From: Mycolicibacterium iranicum
Lineage (GTDB): Bacteria > Actinomycetota > Actinomycetes > Mycobacteriales > Mycobacteriaceae
Assembly (NCBI RefSeq): GCF_014190915.1
Contig: NZ_JACHVU010000005.1
Span: 1 to 64,000, forward strand
Length of the DNA stretch: 64,000 nt
Reading direction: 5' to 3'
In this document: piece after piece, positions 26,893 through 37,060 of the stretch
Layout: each line of letters begins with the position of its first letter
Numbering within the stretch: position 1 is the first letter of the stretch
Notes under the pieces: model-generated
Database searches by the model: none
What the model was told of the DNA's origin: nothing
What the model saw: the letters and a program-made list of their open reading frames with translations, nothing else
Program-made: the position numbers and the translations under genes

Positions 26893-27007
26893 GCGCTTGC
26901 CTTATAGCCGCATCCGGCTACTCAACCTGGTCGTCTCCCGGGGCACCCCACCGCGGTTGGAGGGTTGCCGGCCAGCAAGCCGGGGCTTGACGCTGGCGCT
27001 CATGACC
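26893..27007 (-). ncRNA. SAM-IV riboswitch in the metZ-metX leader
   Basis: Read on the minus strand, the leader begins GGTCATGAGCGCCAGCGTCA and continues through AAGCCCCGGCTTGCTGGCC, GGCAACCCTCC, CCGCGGTGGGGTGCC and AGACGACC to GGCTATAAGGC. These are the conserved blocks and order of the actinobacterial SAM-IV class, which shares its binding core with SAM-I. A possible promoter (GATACA on the minus strand, 27022-27017) lies just upstream. High SAM should lower metZ and metX expression. Confidence 0.88.
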
Positions 27008-27075
27008 GAGACGAACTGTATCTCACACGGCGCGGCGCGTGCCACCAGGTGGCCGCGCCGCGTCGTCGATGAGGC

Positions 27076-27906
27076 TCAGCCGATGGCCTTCTCGGGGGCC
27101 GAGTGCTCGTCGACGAAAGCGGCGATGAGCTCGGTGATCACACCCGGCGCCTCCAGCATCGGGATGTGTCCGAACCCGTCGAGGCGCACGACCTTGGCGT
27201 CCTTCGGAAGGTTCTCCAGGAAGTACCGGTTGCCCCGCGGCGTGGGGAACACCCGGTCCTTCTCGCAGAGGACCAACTGGGTCGGCGCGCCCAGGCTGGC
27301 CAGCTCCAGCAGGCCCGGCAGGCGCAGCGTCTTGACCAGCAGCTGCAGATAGGCGCTGCAGTGCGTGGCGTCCTCGACGAGCGCGAGCAGGTCGGCGTCG
27401 GTCGGCCCGTCGGCGGGCCCGCTGACGGGCAGGGTGGCGAGCCTGCGCGCGCCCGGCACCTTGAGGATGCGCGGTCCGAGCAACCGTGCGGCGATGAGCG
27501 CGGGTCCGCCGGCGATGAACTTCAGGACGGTTTCGTACTTGGTCAGCGAGTGCTGTGACCACCCACCGGCGGGGGCGATCGCGGTCAGGGTGCGGGCCCG
27601 CCCCCGGCGTTCCAGCTCGAAGCCCACCCAGCCGCCCAGCGAGTTGCCGACGATGTGGGCGGTCTCCCATCCGAGCTGGTCGAGACGTCGTTCGATGTCC
27701 TCGACGAGCAGCTTGGTGTCGAGCAGCCACGTCGGCGACTTCTCGCCCCCGTGGTGCCCCACCATCGTGGGCGCGTACACCTCGAAGCGCCCGGTGTCGG
27801 CAAGCTGTCCGCCCACGGTTCGCCAGACGTTCTGCGAGCACAGGAAGGGATGCAGCAAAAGAATCGGTTCGCCCGAACCGGCGTGGATCGGCTCTCGTGG
27901 TGCCAT
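27076..27906 (-). CDS. Alpha/beta hydrolase
   Basis: A 276-residue hydrolase. The oxyanion region is LLLHPFLCS, the nucleophile Ser lies in GNSLGGWVG (near residue 91) and the catalytic His in GFGHIPMLE (near 254). It resembles the hydrolase beside metC in M. tuberculosis (Rv3338 region). Substrate unknown. ATG at 27906 is chosen: CATATC (27920-27915 on the minus strand) lies eight bases upstream, so the message may be leaderless. The longer frame to 28233 runs antisense into xthA and is rejected. Confidence 0.8.
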   Translation of the reverse strand: MAPREPIHAGSGEPILLLHPFLCSQNVWRTVGGQLADTGRFEVYAPTMVGHHGGEKSPTWLLDTKLLVEDIERRLDQLGWETAHIVGNSLGGWVGFELERRGRARTLTAIAPAGGWSQHSLTKYETVLKFIAGGPALIAARLLGPRILKVPGARRLATLPVSGPADGPTDADLLALVEDATHCSAYLQLLVKTLRLPGLLELASLGAPTQLVLCEKDRVFPTPRGNRYFLENLPKDAKVVRLDGFGHIPMLEAPGVITELIAAFVDEHSAPEKAIG

Positions 27907-27976
27907 GCGCCGACGATATGGTGATACCGCGGGTACCGCAAGAAGCAGTGGCCTGATTCGGTTAGGGTCTGCGGAC

Positions 27977-28801
27977 GTGACGCGCCCCATAACCGTGAGC
28001 ACGATCAACGTCAACGGCGTCCGCGCGGCGGTGAAGGAGCGATCGTCGGAGAACCTCGGGATGTTGCCCTGGTTCAAGGAGACCGCGGCCGACGTGGTCT
28101 GTCTGCAGGAGACCCGCGCCGACGACGAACAGCTCGCCGAAGCCCTGGCCCCGGTGCTGGCCGACGGGTGGCACCTCGCCTCGGCCGAGCCGTCGGTGAA
28201 GGGCCGCAACGGCGTTGCGGTGCTTTCGCGCACTCCGATCGATGACGTTCGGATCGGCTGCGGGGCAGAGGAATTCGCCCTGCACGGGCGCTACGTCGAG
28301 GCGGACACCGCAGGTGTGACAGTGGCCAGCGTGTACTTCCCGACCGGCGAGGCCGAGACCGAACGCCAGCGGGAGAAGGAACGCTTCATGGCGGCGGTCG
28401 AGACGCGGATGGGTGTGCTGCTCGCGCAGGAGGAGAGTGCCGGGAAAGGCGCTGTGCTGTGTGGTGATTGGAACATCGCCCACACCGAGAACGACATCAA
28501 GAACTGGAAGGGCAACGTCAAGAAGGCGGGCTTCCTTCCGCAGGAGCGCCAGTGGCTGACCGACCTGCTGGCCACCGGCTGGGTCGACGTGGTGCGGCGG
28601 GCCCACCCCGATGTGCCGGGCCCGTACGCCTGGTGGTCATGGCGCGGCAAGGCGTTCGACAACGACGCCGGCTGGCGGATCGACTACCAGCTCGCGACAC
28701 CCGCCCTCGCCGCCCGCGCGAGCTCCGTGATCACCGAGCGCCCCGCGGCCTACGCGCTGCGGTGGTCGGACCACTGCCCGGTGACGGTCCACTACGCTTG
28801 A
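27977..28801 (+). CDS. xthA: Exodeoxyribonuclease III / AP endonuclease
   Basis: A 274-residue EEP-fold nuclease for base-excision repair. Metal and catalytic residues lie in STINVNGVRAA, CLQETRADD, GDWNIAHT (near residue 161), WRIDYQLA and SDHCPVT. GTG at 27977 is chosen because TAGGGT at 27963-27968 suits a leaderless start and homologues begin at this point; the frame stays open far upstream but without homology. Its last 17 bases are repeated directly after the stop. Confidence 0.9.
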   Translation: MTRPITVSTINVNGVRAAVKERSSENLGMLPWFKETAADVVCLQETRADDEQLAEALAPVLADGWHLASAEPSVKGRNGVAVLSRTPIDDVRIGCGAEEFALHGRYVEADTAGVTVASVYFPTGEAETERQREKERFMAAVETRMGVLLAQEESAGKGAVLCGDWNIAHTENDIKNWKGNVKKAGFLPQERQWLTDLLATGWVDVVRRAHPDVPGPYAWWSWRGKAFDNDAGWRIDYQLATPALAARASSVITERPAAYALRWSDHCPVTVHYA

Positions 28802-28847
28802 CGGTCCACTACGCCTGACGTGCACTGGGCCTGACGTGCAGTGGGCC
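28782..28847. repeat. Tandem 16/17-bp repeats across the xthA stop
   Basis: Four adjacent units begin TGAC: TGACGGTCCACTACGCT (28782-28798), the same ending in C (28799-28815), TGACGTGCACTGGGCC (28816-28831) and TGACGTGCAGTGGGCC (28832-28847). The first unit encodes the last xthA codons and the second supplies its TGA. Confidence 0.85.
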
Positions 28848-28856
28848 TGACTGCCC

Positions 28857-28926
28857 GCACCGCGACCGCGCGTGTCTGCACAGGGGCGCGCCGCTTCTTC
28901 TGGCATTTCGCGCGCGCTCACGCGCC
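28857..28926. repeat. Dispersed 70-bp GC-rich repeat, copy A
   Basis: It aligns without gaps to copies B (47432) and C (50947). It begins GCACCGCGACCGCGCG, then TGTCTGCACAG, and ends near CGCGCGCTCACGCGCC. It lies between the converging stops of xthA (28801) and the DinB-like gene (28918), overlapping the latter's last codons. The ends can pair (ACCGCGCG region with CGCGCGCT region), so it may act as a two-way terminator. Confidence 0.8.
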
Positions 28927-29520
28927 GTCGGGATCGCGACCCAGGTGACGCAGGATGCGCGCGAGTTCGTCGTCGGTGTCGCCCGGCGCGACGGCCCGGG
29001 CGAACGGCGAGTTGCCGGCGTCGCGCATCTCGCCGTCGGGGACGCCGAGTGCGATGGGAAGCGCAGCGGCCACGACGTCGGCGGGTAGCGAGTATGTCTG
29101 CCCCAGGGACGCGGCGACATCCCAGCCGTGGACCACGTAGTCGACGAAGTGGAATCCCATGGCCAGCGCGCCGGGAACCGTGACGTCCGCCCCGAATTCG
29201 GGGAGCGCGAACGCTGCGTCGTCGAGCCCTTCGGTGGCGAACGCGTCGAGCACGTCTCGCGCGGCGGCGGCATAGGTACCGCCGGGATCGGCGGCCACGG
29301 CGTCGGCGATCGGCTCGGTGCGCCACACGTCGAGATCGGCTCCGTGGCCCCGCGCGGCCGCGGCGAATCCGTGGTGCTGGGCCGTCATGTGCGCGACCAG
29401 CTCGGCCAGGTCCCACTCCGCGCAGGGGGTGGCGCGGCCGAGGTCTGCAACCCCGATGGTGCGTACGACCTCCACCGAGGCCTCGACCGCGCGGCGGTGA
29501 TGTTCCAGAAAAGTAGGCAT
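28918..29520 (-). CDS. TIGR03086/DinB-like metal-binding family protein
   Basis: A 200-residue four-helix-bundle protein of the actinobacterial TIGR03083/TIGR03086 group, related to mycothiol-dependent maleylpyruvate isomerase. Characteristic segments are ATPCAEWDLAELVAHMTAQH (near residue 30) and HFVDYVVHGWDVAA (near 125), which provide the three His metal ligands. Members use or transfer mycothiol; the reaction here is unknown. ATG at 29520 is chosen because TATGAT (29532-29527) lies six bases upstream; an upstream GTG at 29526 adds two residues. The MarR gene is divergent. Confidence 0.82.
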   Translation of the reverse strand: MPTFLEHHRRAVEASVEVVRTIGVADLGRATPCAEWDLAELVAHMTAQHHGFAAAARGHGADLDVWRTEPIADAVAADPGGTYAAAARDVLDAFATEGLDDAAFALPEFGADVTVPGALAMGFHFVDYVVHGWDVAASLGQTYSLPADVVAAALPIALGVPDGEMRDAGNSPFARAVAPGDTDDELARILRHLGRDPDGA

Positions 29521-29541
29521 GTGCACATCATATGCACATGC
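29517..29541. promoter_or_regulatory. Operator between the DinB-like and MarR genes
   Basis: GCATGTGCA (29517-29525) and TGCACATGC (29533-29541) form a perfect 9-bp inverted repeat with a 7-base spacer. The spacer holds the minus-strand -10 TATGAT, and the left arm covers the start codon at 29520. It is an excellent candidate for the MarR protein encoded 30 bases away. Confidence 0.8.
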
Positions 29542-29571
29542 TTATGATCAGGCAATGCCTACGCTGGCCGG

Positions 29572-29988
29572 GTGTCGAATCAGCGCCCTGATCTCGCGGC
29601 GATGCTGGCTCCGCTGCTGCGCGAACTGATCGCCACCGAGGAGCCGATCCTCGCCGCCCACGGCGTCTCGATGTGGGGCTACGCGGTGCTGTGCACCCTG
29701 GACAGGGGCGCGTTCCGCACGCAGGCCGCACTGGCCGAGGCCATCAACGCCGACAAGACCCGCATCATCCGCACCCTGGACGAACTGCAGGACGACGGCT
29801 ACATCGACCGGCAGCCCGACCCGGACGACCGCCGGGTGCGGCTCCTGGCGATCACCGACAAGGGCCGTGCGGTCAAAGATGCGGTGCAGCGCGAGATCCA
29901 GCGCGGCGAGGAACGCTGGCTGGGCGAGCTCAGTACCGAGGAGCGCCGGGTGTTCCTGCGGGCGCTGCGGCGGCTGACCCCAGGATGA
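29572..29988 (+). CDS. MarR-family transcriptional regulator
   Basis: A 138-residue winged-helix repressor. The recognition region is AALAEAINADKTRIIRTLDE (about 51-70) and the wing contains RQPDPDDRRVRLLAITDKG. MarR proteins respond to phenolic or oxidising ligands, usually controlling the divergent gene and themselves. GTG start with TACGCT at 29560-29565 suggests a leaderless message. A 25-bp palindromic operator precedes it. Confidence 0.9.
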   Translation: MSNQRPDLAAMLAPLLRELIATEEPILAAHGVSMWGYAVLCTLDRGAFRTQAALAEAINADKTRIIRTLDELQDDGYIDRQPDPDDRRVRLLAITDKGRAVKDAVQREIQRGEERWLGELSTEERRVFLRALRRLTPG

Positions 29989-31044
<1,056 letters not shown>

Positions 31045-31060
31045 CCATCGAGGGGGTCGG

Positions 31061-32101
31061 ATGACTGCGCCGCCCGCACCGGCCGACCCCGAGGGCGCAC
31101 CCGGTTTCCTCGACCGGATGCGGTCGCGGTGGCCATGGTTCGACCACACGATGCGCGCGCAGGGCCGCTACAACGACTGCAAGGGCGATTTCTACGCCGC
31201 CGGCATCACGTACTTCACGATCTTCGCGCTGTTCCCGTTGCTGATGGTCGCGTTCGCGATCGGCGGCTTCATCCTCGCCAACCAGCCCGAGCTCCTCGAC
31301 GACGTGGAGGGCCGGATCCGGGCGTCCTTCGGGGGCGATCTCGGTCAGCAGATCGTCACCCTGATGGACTCGGCGATCGATTCCCGAGGCACGGTGGGCA
31401 TCATCGGTTTGGCGACCGCCGCCTGGGCCGGCCTGGGATGGATGGCCAACCTGCGGGAGGCGCTGAGCCAGATGTGGGGAAGTTATCGCGACGACCCGCC
31501 AGGCTTCCTCCGCACGAAACTGTCCGACCTCGGGGCCCTCGTATCGACATTCCTGGCCATCGTGCTCACCCTGGCCCTGTCGGCCCTGGGCAACTCGTCG
31601 GTGATGGAAAACGTGTTGAACTGGTTCGGGTTTCCCGATTCACCGGTGCTGAGCATCGTCTTGCGGATGGCGTCCATCGCGGTGTCGATACTCGTGTCGT
31701 GGCTGCTGTTCGCGTGGATCATCGCTCGGCTGCCCCGTGAGTCGATCAGCTTCCGCAGCAGCGTGCGCGCGGGTTTGATCGCCGCGGTCGCATTCGAGGT
31801 GTTCAAGCTGGTGGCCTCGATCTACCTGCGGTCGGTGGTGACAGGCCCGGCGGGTGCGACATTCGGTCCGGTCCTGGGCCTGATGGTGTTCGCCTACATC
31901 ACGTCCCGGCTCATCCTGTTCGCCACGTGCTGGGCGGCGACGACGCCCGAGAACATGCGCGAACGCGACATACCCGTTCCGGCCCCCGCGGTCATCAACA
32001 ACCGGGTGATCGCCAGGCCCGGTGTGCAATGGTGGCAGGCCGCGACCGCGGTCGCGATCGGAGCCCTTGGCGCACTGAGCTTTTCGCGTCGCCGACGCTA
32101 G
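31061..32101 (+). CDS. YihY/BrkB-family membrane protein
   Basis: A 346-residue protein with six TM segments of the YihY family ([18 protein letters not shown] near residue 47, [19 protein letters not shown] near 122). Family members were once called ribonuclease BN; that activity was an error, and the function is unknown. GAGGGGG precedes the ATG. Its stop overlaps that of dacB1 (CTAG). It matches Rv3335c. Confidence 0.88.
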   Translation: MTAPPAPADPEGAPGFLDRMRSRWPWFDHTMRAQGRYNDCKGDFYAAGITYFTIFALFPLLMVAFAIGGFILANQPELLDDVEGRIRASFGGDLGQQIVTLMDSAIDSRGTVGIIGLATAAWAGLGWMANLREALSQMWGSYRDDPPGFLRTKLSDLGALVSTFLAIVLTLALSALGNSSVMENVLNWFGFPDSPVLSIVLRMASIAVSILVSWLLFAWIIARLPRESISFRSSVRAGLIAAVAFEVFKLVASIYLRSVVTGPAGATFGPVLGLMVFAYITSRLILFATCWAATTPENMRERDIPVPAPAVINNRVIARPGVQWWQAATAVAIGALGALSFSRRRR

Positions 32102-33315
32102 CGTGCCGGGCGGCGGTTGAGCGCCCGTGCGCCCATCATCAAGGTGAACACGATGACCGCGCCGATCACTCCCACGCCGATCCGGACGGGGGTGGCGTCG
32201 ACGTCGGGCAACACGGCGTTGGCATTCGCGGTCGCCGGCGCCGCCGCCGGATCCTGGGCCGTGCCACCGAGCGACGGATCAGGTTCGATGAGCGTGCCGA
32301 CCTTGGTGCCCGGGGCGGTCGCGAAGCCGTAGTCCAGTAGCCTTGCCGCCTGTTCCCACGGTGCGACCGGCTGTCGGGTGCCGCGCATCAGGACCGCGAC
32401 CAGCCGGCGCCCGTCGCGGGTGGCGCCCCCGACGAATGTCTGGCCGGCATCGTCGGTGTAGCCGGTCTTGCCGCCGAGTGCGCCCGGATAGTTGGCGAGC
32501 AGCTTGTTGTCGTTCTCGATCGGATAACCGGCGCCGTCGCGGCCCGGGAATTCGGCTGCGCGCGTGGACACGATGTCGGTGAAGACCGGGTTCTGCCAGG
32601 CGTACCGATAGAACAAGCCGATGTCGTAGGCCGACGTGCTCATGCCCGGGCCGTCGAGGCCCGACGGTGTGGCGACCCTGGTATCGCGTGCGCCCAGCTT
32701 GCCCGCAAGCACGTTGAGCTTGTTCAGCGTGGTCTCCATGCCGCCCATCTGCATCGCCAGGGCGTGCGCGGCGTCGTTGCCCGAGTACATGAGCAGCCCG
32801 TGCAGCAGGTCGTTGACGGTGTACATCCCGCCTTCGCCGACGCCGACCTTGGTGCCTTCCTGGGCGGCGTCCTCCTCGGTGCCCGGGACCGTCTTCATCA
32901 GGGGCAGATCCCGGATCGCCTGCATCGCGGTCAGGACTTTGATGATGCTGGCGGGACGGTGACGGCCATGCGGGTCGCGGGCGGCGATGACATCTCCGGT
33001 GTCGAGGTCGGCCACGAGCCACGCCTCTGCGGACACGTCGCCGGGGACGGGAGGTGTTCCGGGGGCGGTGATCACGCCGCACCCGGACAGCGCATCGCCC
33101 CCCATCGGCTTCGCGGGCACGGGCAGCGGCGCCGGCGGGTCGCCCACCTTCGGAATCTCGGACGCATCGACCGCGGGCGGCGTGCTGACCCGGTACGGGC
33201 ACGTGTTCGCGTCCGCGACCGGGCCCGGCTGGGCCGCAGCAGTGGGTGCCAGCACCAGCATTGATGCGGTGACCAGCGCGGATGCCCGCGTCAAGACTGT
33301 CCGTAAGGTCGCCAT
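32098..33315 (-). CDS. dacB1: D-alanyl-D-alanine carboxypeptidase (PBP5/6 type)
   Basis: A 405-residue exported enzyme that trims the terminal D-Ala of peptidoglycan stems. The signal peptide ends near APTAAAQ (about residue 30). Catalytic motifs are SIIK (in [14 protein letters not shown]), SGND and KTGYTD. A C-terminal TM segment followed by RRPAR anchors it to the membrane. It matches Rv3330 in family and neighbours. Confidence 0.93.
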   Translation of the reverse strand: MATLRTVLTRASALVTASMLVLAPTAAAQPGPVADANTCPYRVSTPPAVDASEIPKVGDPPAPLPVPAKPMGGDALSGCGVITAPGTPPVPGDVSAEAWLVADLDTGDVIAARDPHGRHRPASIIKVLTAMQAIRDLPLMKTVPGTEEDAAQEGTKVGVGEGGMYTVNDLLHGLLMYSGNDAAHALAMQMGGMETTLNKLNVLAGKLGARDTRVATPSGLDGPGMSTSAYDIGLFYRYAWQNPVFTDIVSTRAAEFPGRDGAGYPIENDNKLLANYPGALGGKTGYTDDAGQTFVGGATRDGRRLVAVLMRGTRQPVAPWEQAARLLDYGFATAPGTKVGTLIEPDPSLGGTAQDPAAAPATANANAVLPDVDATPVRIGVGVIGAVIVFTLMMGARALNRRPAR

Positions 33316-33460
33316 CGTGACCGAAGATTAAGCGACGGCCGCCCCTGCATCGGGGAGCCACGCGGTGACTGGTGTTGTCAGAGTTTCAGATGTGACTGGA
33401 TTGGGCAGGTCCGCCCGATCACTAGGCTGGGAACACCTCTGAGTCACGCGAAGGACATGA

Positions 33461-34633
33461 ATGTTCATTGTTGTTCTCGGGTCGGTCCTCGCGCTGATGC
33501 ATCTGCTGGTCTGGAAACGGATGGTCAAGGACACCACCCGTGCCGGAAAGACTCGACGTCTCCTGTCGCTGCTACTCGGGGCGCTGATGATCCTGCTGAT
33601 CGGCACGCTGATCGTGCCGCGCGTTCTCGATGTGCGGGAACCGGGCTGGCTCGCCTGGCCGGGCTACCTGTGGTTCGGTCTGCTGGCCTACCTGTTCCTC
33701 GCGCTGCTCATCCTCGAGCCCGTCCGCCTGGCCCTGCGCCGCTGGACCCGCAGCGCGCCCCGCCCACCGGCCGAGCCCACACCCGCCGCGCCGGCCGTCG
33801 ACCGCCGCATGTTCCTGGCGCGCACGGGCGCCGTCGCAGTCGGGGTCGCCGCGGCGGGTGTGACGACCGTCGGCGCCGCCACTGCGCTCGGACCGCCCGA
33901 CCTACTTCGGGTTCCCGTTCGCCTGCCGCGCCTGGACCCCGCTTTCGACGGCTTCCGCATCGCGGTGGTGTCCGACATCCATCTGGGGCCGTTGCTCGGT
34001 CGCCGCCACACCGAACGCATCGTGCGGATGATCAACGAGGCAGAACCTGACCTCGTCGCAGTCGTCGGAGACCTCGTCGACGGAACCGTGCAGGAGTTGG
34101 GTGCTGCGGCGGAGCCGCTGCAGGACCTCGTCGCGCGCGACGGCGCGTTCTTCGTCACCGGCAACCACGAGTACTTCGTCGACGACACAGCTGAATGGAT
34201 TCGGGAACTGGAGCGCTTCGGCCTCGACGTGCTGCGCAACGAGAACACCCGGATTCGGCGGGGCGGAGCCGCGTTCGACCTCGCCGGCGTCAACGACGTC
34301 GCCGGTGAGACGCGCTCGGATCCGCCGGATTTTGATCGCGCGCTGGCCGGGGTGAGCCCCGACGGACCCACCATTCTGCTGGCCCACCAGCCGATCCAGG
34401 TCGACGAGGCCGCCACCCGCGGCGTCGACCTGCAGCTGTCCGGCCACACGCACGGCGGTCAGATGTGGCCGTTCCACTACCTGGTGTCGATGGCGCAGCC
34501 GTCTCTGGCCGGGCTGTCGCAGGTCAGAGACACGCAGCTCTACGTGTCCCGCGGGGCCGGGTTCTGGGGACCGCCGGTTCGGGTCGGCGCGCCGCCCGAC
34601 ATCAGCGTCCTGTCCCTCCAGTCAGGAGCCTGA
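33461..34633 (+). CDS. Membrane-anchored calcineurin-like metallophosphoesterase
   Basis: A 390-residue protein with N-terminal TM segments (about 1-20, 32-52 and 65-88), then an RRMFLARTG stretch and another hydrophobic segment before the enzyme domain. Metal-site motifs are VVSDIHLG, VVGDLVDG, VTGNHEYF and SGHTHGGQ, all intact. The YaeI-like group acts on UDP-diacylglucosamine or other phosphodiesters in other bacteria; the substrate here is not predictable. Confidence 0.87.
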   Translation: MFIVVLGSVLALMHLLVWKRMVKDTTRAGKTRRLLSLLLGALMILLIGTLIVPRVLDVREPGWLAWPGYLWFGLLAYLFLALLILEPVRLALRRWTRSAPRPPAEPTPAAPAVDRRMFLARTGAVAVGVAAAGVTTVGAATALGPPDLLRVPVRLPRLDPAFDGFRIAVVSDIHLGPLLGRRHTERIVRMINEAEPDLVAVVGDLVDGTVQELGAAAEPLQDLVARDGAFFVTGNHEYFVDDTAEWIRELERFGLDVLRNENTRIRRGGAAFDLAGVNDVAGETRSDPPDFDRALAGVSPDGPTILLAHQPIQVDEAATRGVDLQLSGHTHGGQMWPFHYLVSMAQPSLAGLSQVRDTQLYVSRGAGFWGPPVRVGAPPDISVLSLQSGA

Positions 34634-34749
34634 GGTTTGGAGTTCGCCCTGACGGGGCATTTCTCAGCTACTTCATGGCTTCTTCTGGCGATCACGCTCA
34701 GGTGCAGCCACCACTCTTGAGAACACAGAGTTCAGTGAGAGGGGTTGTG

Positions 34750-34902
34750 ATGATGACGGAATCAGGCGCCGTTGTTGTTCGACTCGACAGCCATCCCGCG
34801 TGGCAAGCCAGTGAGCGTCGTGCTCGCGAGCGCGAAGAGGCGATGCGCAGGCATCCGGCCTATCAATCTCGGCTGACAACACCGCCCCTTCGGGTGGTGT
34901 AG
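34750..34902 (+). CDS. Small basic ORF of 50 codons, function unknown
   Basis: An ORF starting MMTESGAVVVRLDSHPAWQA and rich in Arg and Glu in its middle (SERRAREREEAMRRHPAYQ), suggesting a charged helix. GAGAGGGG precedes the ATG pair at 34750/34753. A strong intrinsic terminator starts eight bases after its stop, so it is probably transcribed as its own small unit. No signal peptide or membrane segment. I do not recognise the family. Confidence 0.6.
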   Translation: MMTESGAVVVRLDSHPAWQASERRAREREEAMRRHPAYQSRLTTPPLRVV

Positions 34903-34910
34903 ACGCGCGG

Positions 34911-34944
34911 AAGGGGCGCCCCCGGTGGTGGGGGCGCCCCTTTT
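34911..34944. terminator. Strong intrinsic terminator
   Basis: AAGGGGCGCCCCC (34911-34923) pairs perfectly with GGGGGCGCCCCTT (34930-34942) around a six-base loop, followed by T residues to 34944. It sits between the small plus-strand ORF and a converging secreted-protein gene, and could serve both. Confidence 0.93.
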
Positions 34945-34985
34945 CGTGCTCTCAGGAGTTACCGGACTCGCGTCTGATTGTCCGC

Positions 34986-35285
34986 TCAGCGGACGTCGAC
35001 GTAGTAGACGTAGCCCTTGACCGTCTGCTGGAAGGTGCGGTCGCCGAAGTGGTCTTGGACGGTACCGCGGATGGCGCCGCCCTGCTTGACGCTGACCACG
35101 CTGGCCTCCGACAGCGGGGCATCGGAGAGGCGGTTGACGACCACCCGGTGGCCCTGCGCTTCGAGCTCGGAGATGGTGGTGTCGGCGCTGCCACCCATCG
35201 GGGCGGCCAGCGCCGGTGCGGCCAGTCCCAGCATCCCGGCGGTCAGGGCGGTGGCGGCGGCGGTGGCGAGAGTGAACTTCTTCAT
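34986..35285 (-). CDS. Small secreted protein, paralogue 1
   Basis: 99 residues with a Sec signal peptide (MKKFTLATAAATALTAG to ALAAP, cleavage near residue 32). The mature part of about 70 residues contains the pattern TISELEAQGHRVVVNRLSDA then PLSEASVVSV and ends YVYYVDVR. A paralogue at 39716-40009 shares the pattern and the ending. There are no Cys residues. Function unknown. The ATG follows AGGGAAGAG; the longer frame to 36137 lies inside the acyl-CoA ligase gene. Confidence 0.8.
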   Translation of the reverse strand: MKKFTLATAAATALTAGMLGLAAPALAAPMGGSADTTISELEAQGHRVVVNRLSDAPLSEASVVSVKQGGAIRGTVQDHFGDRTFQQTVKGYVYYVDVR

Positions 35286-35353
35286 GGTCTTGCTCTTCCC
35301 TGTATCGGGTCGGAGCCGTGGAGCGGGTCGCGCGGTTTCGACTGTCGGTGTCT

Positions 35354-35372
35354 TCAGATCGTGGTGATCTGA
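35354..35372. promoter_or_regulatory. Inverted repeat before the secreted-protein gene
   Basis: TCAGATC-GTGGT-GATCTGA is a perfect 7-bp inverted repeat about 70 bases upstream of the minus-strand start at 35285. It may be an operator or a leader hairpin. The 158-base gap holds nothing else clear. Confidence 0.55.
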
Positions 35373-35443
35373 TCTCCTAAACCCGCAGCTCACCCCAATA
35401 ATTCCACTGGCAGAAATTGACCGGCCGATGGCAGGAAATACCC

Positions 35444-37060
35444 TCAGCTCTCCAGGAGGCGAGCACTCACCTCGCGCATCTCGACTTTGCGGATCTTGCC
35501 GGTCACCGTCATCGGGAACTCGTCGACGACATGCACATAGCGCGGGATCTTGTAGTGGGCCAGCTTGCCGTCGGCGAACTCCCGCAGCGCGGCGGCATCG
35601 AGTGGGGTGCGCCCCGGCCTCATCCGGATCCACGCGCACACCTCTTCCCCGTATCGTTCGTCGGGAACTCCGATGACCTGGGCGTCCTCGATGTCGGGAT
35701 GGGTGTAGAGGAATTCCTCGATCTCCCGCGGGTAGATGTTCTCGCCGCCGCGGATGACGACATCCTTGATCCGGCCGACGATGTTGCAGTAACCGTCGGT
35801 GCGCATCACCGCAAGGTCGCCCGTGTGCATCCAGCCCTCGGAGTCGATCGCCTCCGCGGTCTTCTCCTCGTCGCGCCAGTAGCCCAGCATGACGGAGTAG
35901 CCGCGGGTGCAGAACTCGCCGGCGGTACCGCGCTCGACGACATCGCCGGTTTCGGGATCGATGATCTTGATCTCGACGTGCGGGTGAACCCGTCCGATCG
36001 ACGAGGTACGGCGTTCGAGGTCGTCGTCGATCAAGGTCTGGCAGGACACCGGCGAGGTCTCCGTCATGCCGTAGGCGATCGACATCTCGGTCAGGTGCAT
36101 CTCTTCGATGCAGCGTTTCATCACCTCGACCGGGCACACCGCGCCCGCCATGATGCCCGTCCGCAGCGACGACAGATCACGTTCGGCGAAGTCCGGGTGG
36201 TTCTGCATGGCGATGAACATCGTCGGGACGCCGTAAACGGCTGTGCACCGTTCCTTTTCGATGGTGAGCAGCGTCTGCCCCGGATCGAACGCCTGGGCCG
36301 GGATCACCATCGTGGCCGCGTGGGTGGTGCAGCCCAGGTTGCCCATCACCATGCCGAAGCAGTGGTAGAAGGGCACCGGAATGCAGAGCCGATCACCCGG
36401 CCCCAGCCCGATCTGCTCGGTGACGAAATATCCGTTGTTCAGGATGTTTCGGTGCGAGAGCGTCGCGCCCTTGGGGAATCCCGTTGTCCCCGAGGTGTAT
36501 TGAATGTTGATGGGATCGTTGTTACACAACGCCGCGCCTCGCTCGCGCAGCGCACCGTCGGTGACCGCCGAGGCCTCCCGGCGGAGGTCGTCCCAGTCCG
36601 GGGTGCCGATGAAGACGACCCGCTCAAGGGCATCCACCTCGGCGCGGACTTCTTGGACCATGGCGACGTAGTCGGAAGTCTTGAACCGGGTCGCCGAGAC
36701 CAGGGTGCTCACCCCGGACTGATCCAGCACGTAACGCAGCTCGTGTGTGCGGTAGGCCGGGTTGATGTTGACCAGGATCGCGCCGATCTTCGCGGTCGCG
36801 TACTGGACGATCGTCCACTCCGGGCAGTTGGGCGCCCAGATGCCGACGCGATCGCCGCCGGCAACCCCGAGTGCCATCAAACCTCTTGCCACCGTGTTGA
36901 TTTCGGCGTCCAATTCGGAGTACGTCCAGCGGCGGTCGCTTGCGGCGTCCACCAGGGCCTCGATGTCGGGATGCGCGGCGGCGATGCGTTCGAAGTTGGC
37001 GCCGATGGTCTCTTCGAGAATGGGGGTGTCGGTCGGTCCGGCGTCGTAGGAAGCGTTCAT
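35444..37060 (-). CDS. Fatty-acyl-CoA ligase (FadD35-like)
   Basis: A 538-residue ANL-superfamily enzyme that adenylates a carboxylic acid and transfers it to CoA. Motifs are [14 protein letters not shown] (P-loop, near residue 190), [16 protein letters not shown] and a C-terminal domain with [13 protein letters not shown] and the catalytic Lys in [11 protein letters not shown]. It is close to M. tuberculosis FadD35 (Rv2505c) in length and motifs. The ATG overlaps the stop of the upstream ligase (ATGA), so the two ligases are coupled. Confidence 0.88.
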   Translation of the reverse strand: MNASYDAGPTDTPILEETIGANFERIAAAHPDIEALVDAASDRRWTYSELDAEINTVARGLMALGVAGGDRVGIWAPNCPEWTIVQYATAKIGAILVNINPAYRTHELRYVLDQSGVSTLVSATRFKTSDYVAMVQEVRAEVDALERVVFIGTPDWDDLRREASAVTDGALRERGAALCNNDPINIQYTSGTTGFPKGATLSHRNILNNGYFVTEQIGLGPGDRLCIPVPFYHCFGMVMGNLGCTTHAATMVIPAQAFDPGQTLLTIEKERCTAVYGVPTMFIAMQNHPDFAERDLSSLRTGIMAGAVCPVEVMKRCIEEMHLTEMSIAYGMTETSPVSCQTLIDDDLERRTSSIGRVHPHVEIKIIDPETGDVVERGTAGEFCTRGYSVMLGYWRDEEKTAEAIDSEGWMHTGDLAVMRTDGYCNIVGRIKDVVIRGGENIYPREIEEFLYTHPDIEDAQVIGVPDERYGEEVCAWIRMRPGRTPLDAAALREFADGKLAHYKIPRYVHVVDEFPMTVTGKIRKVEMREVSARLLES

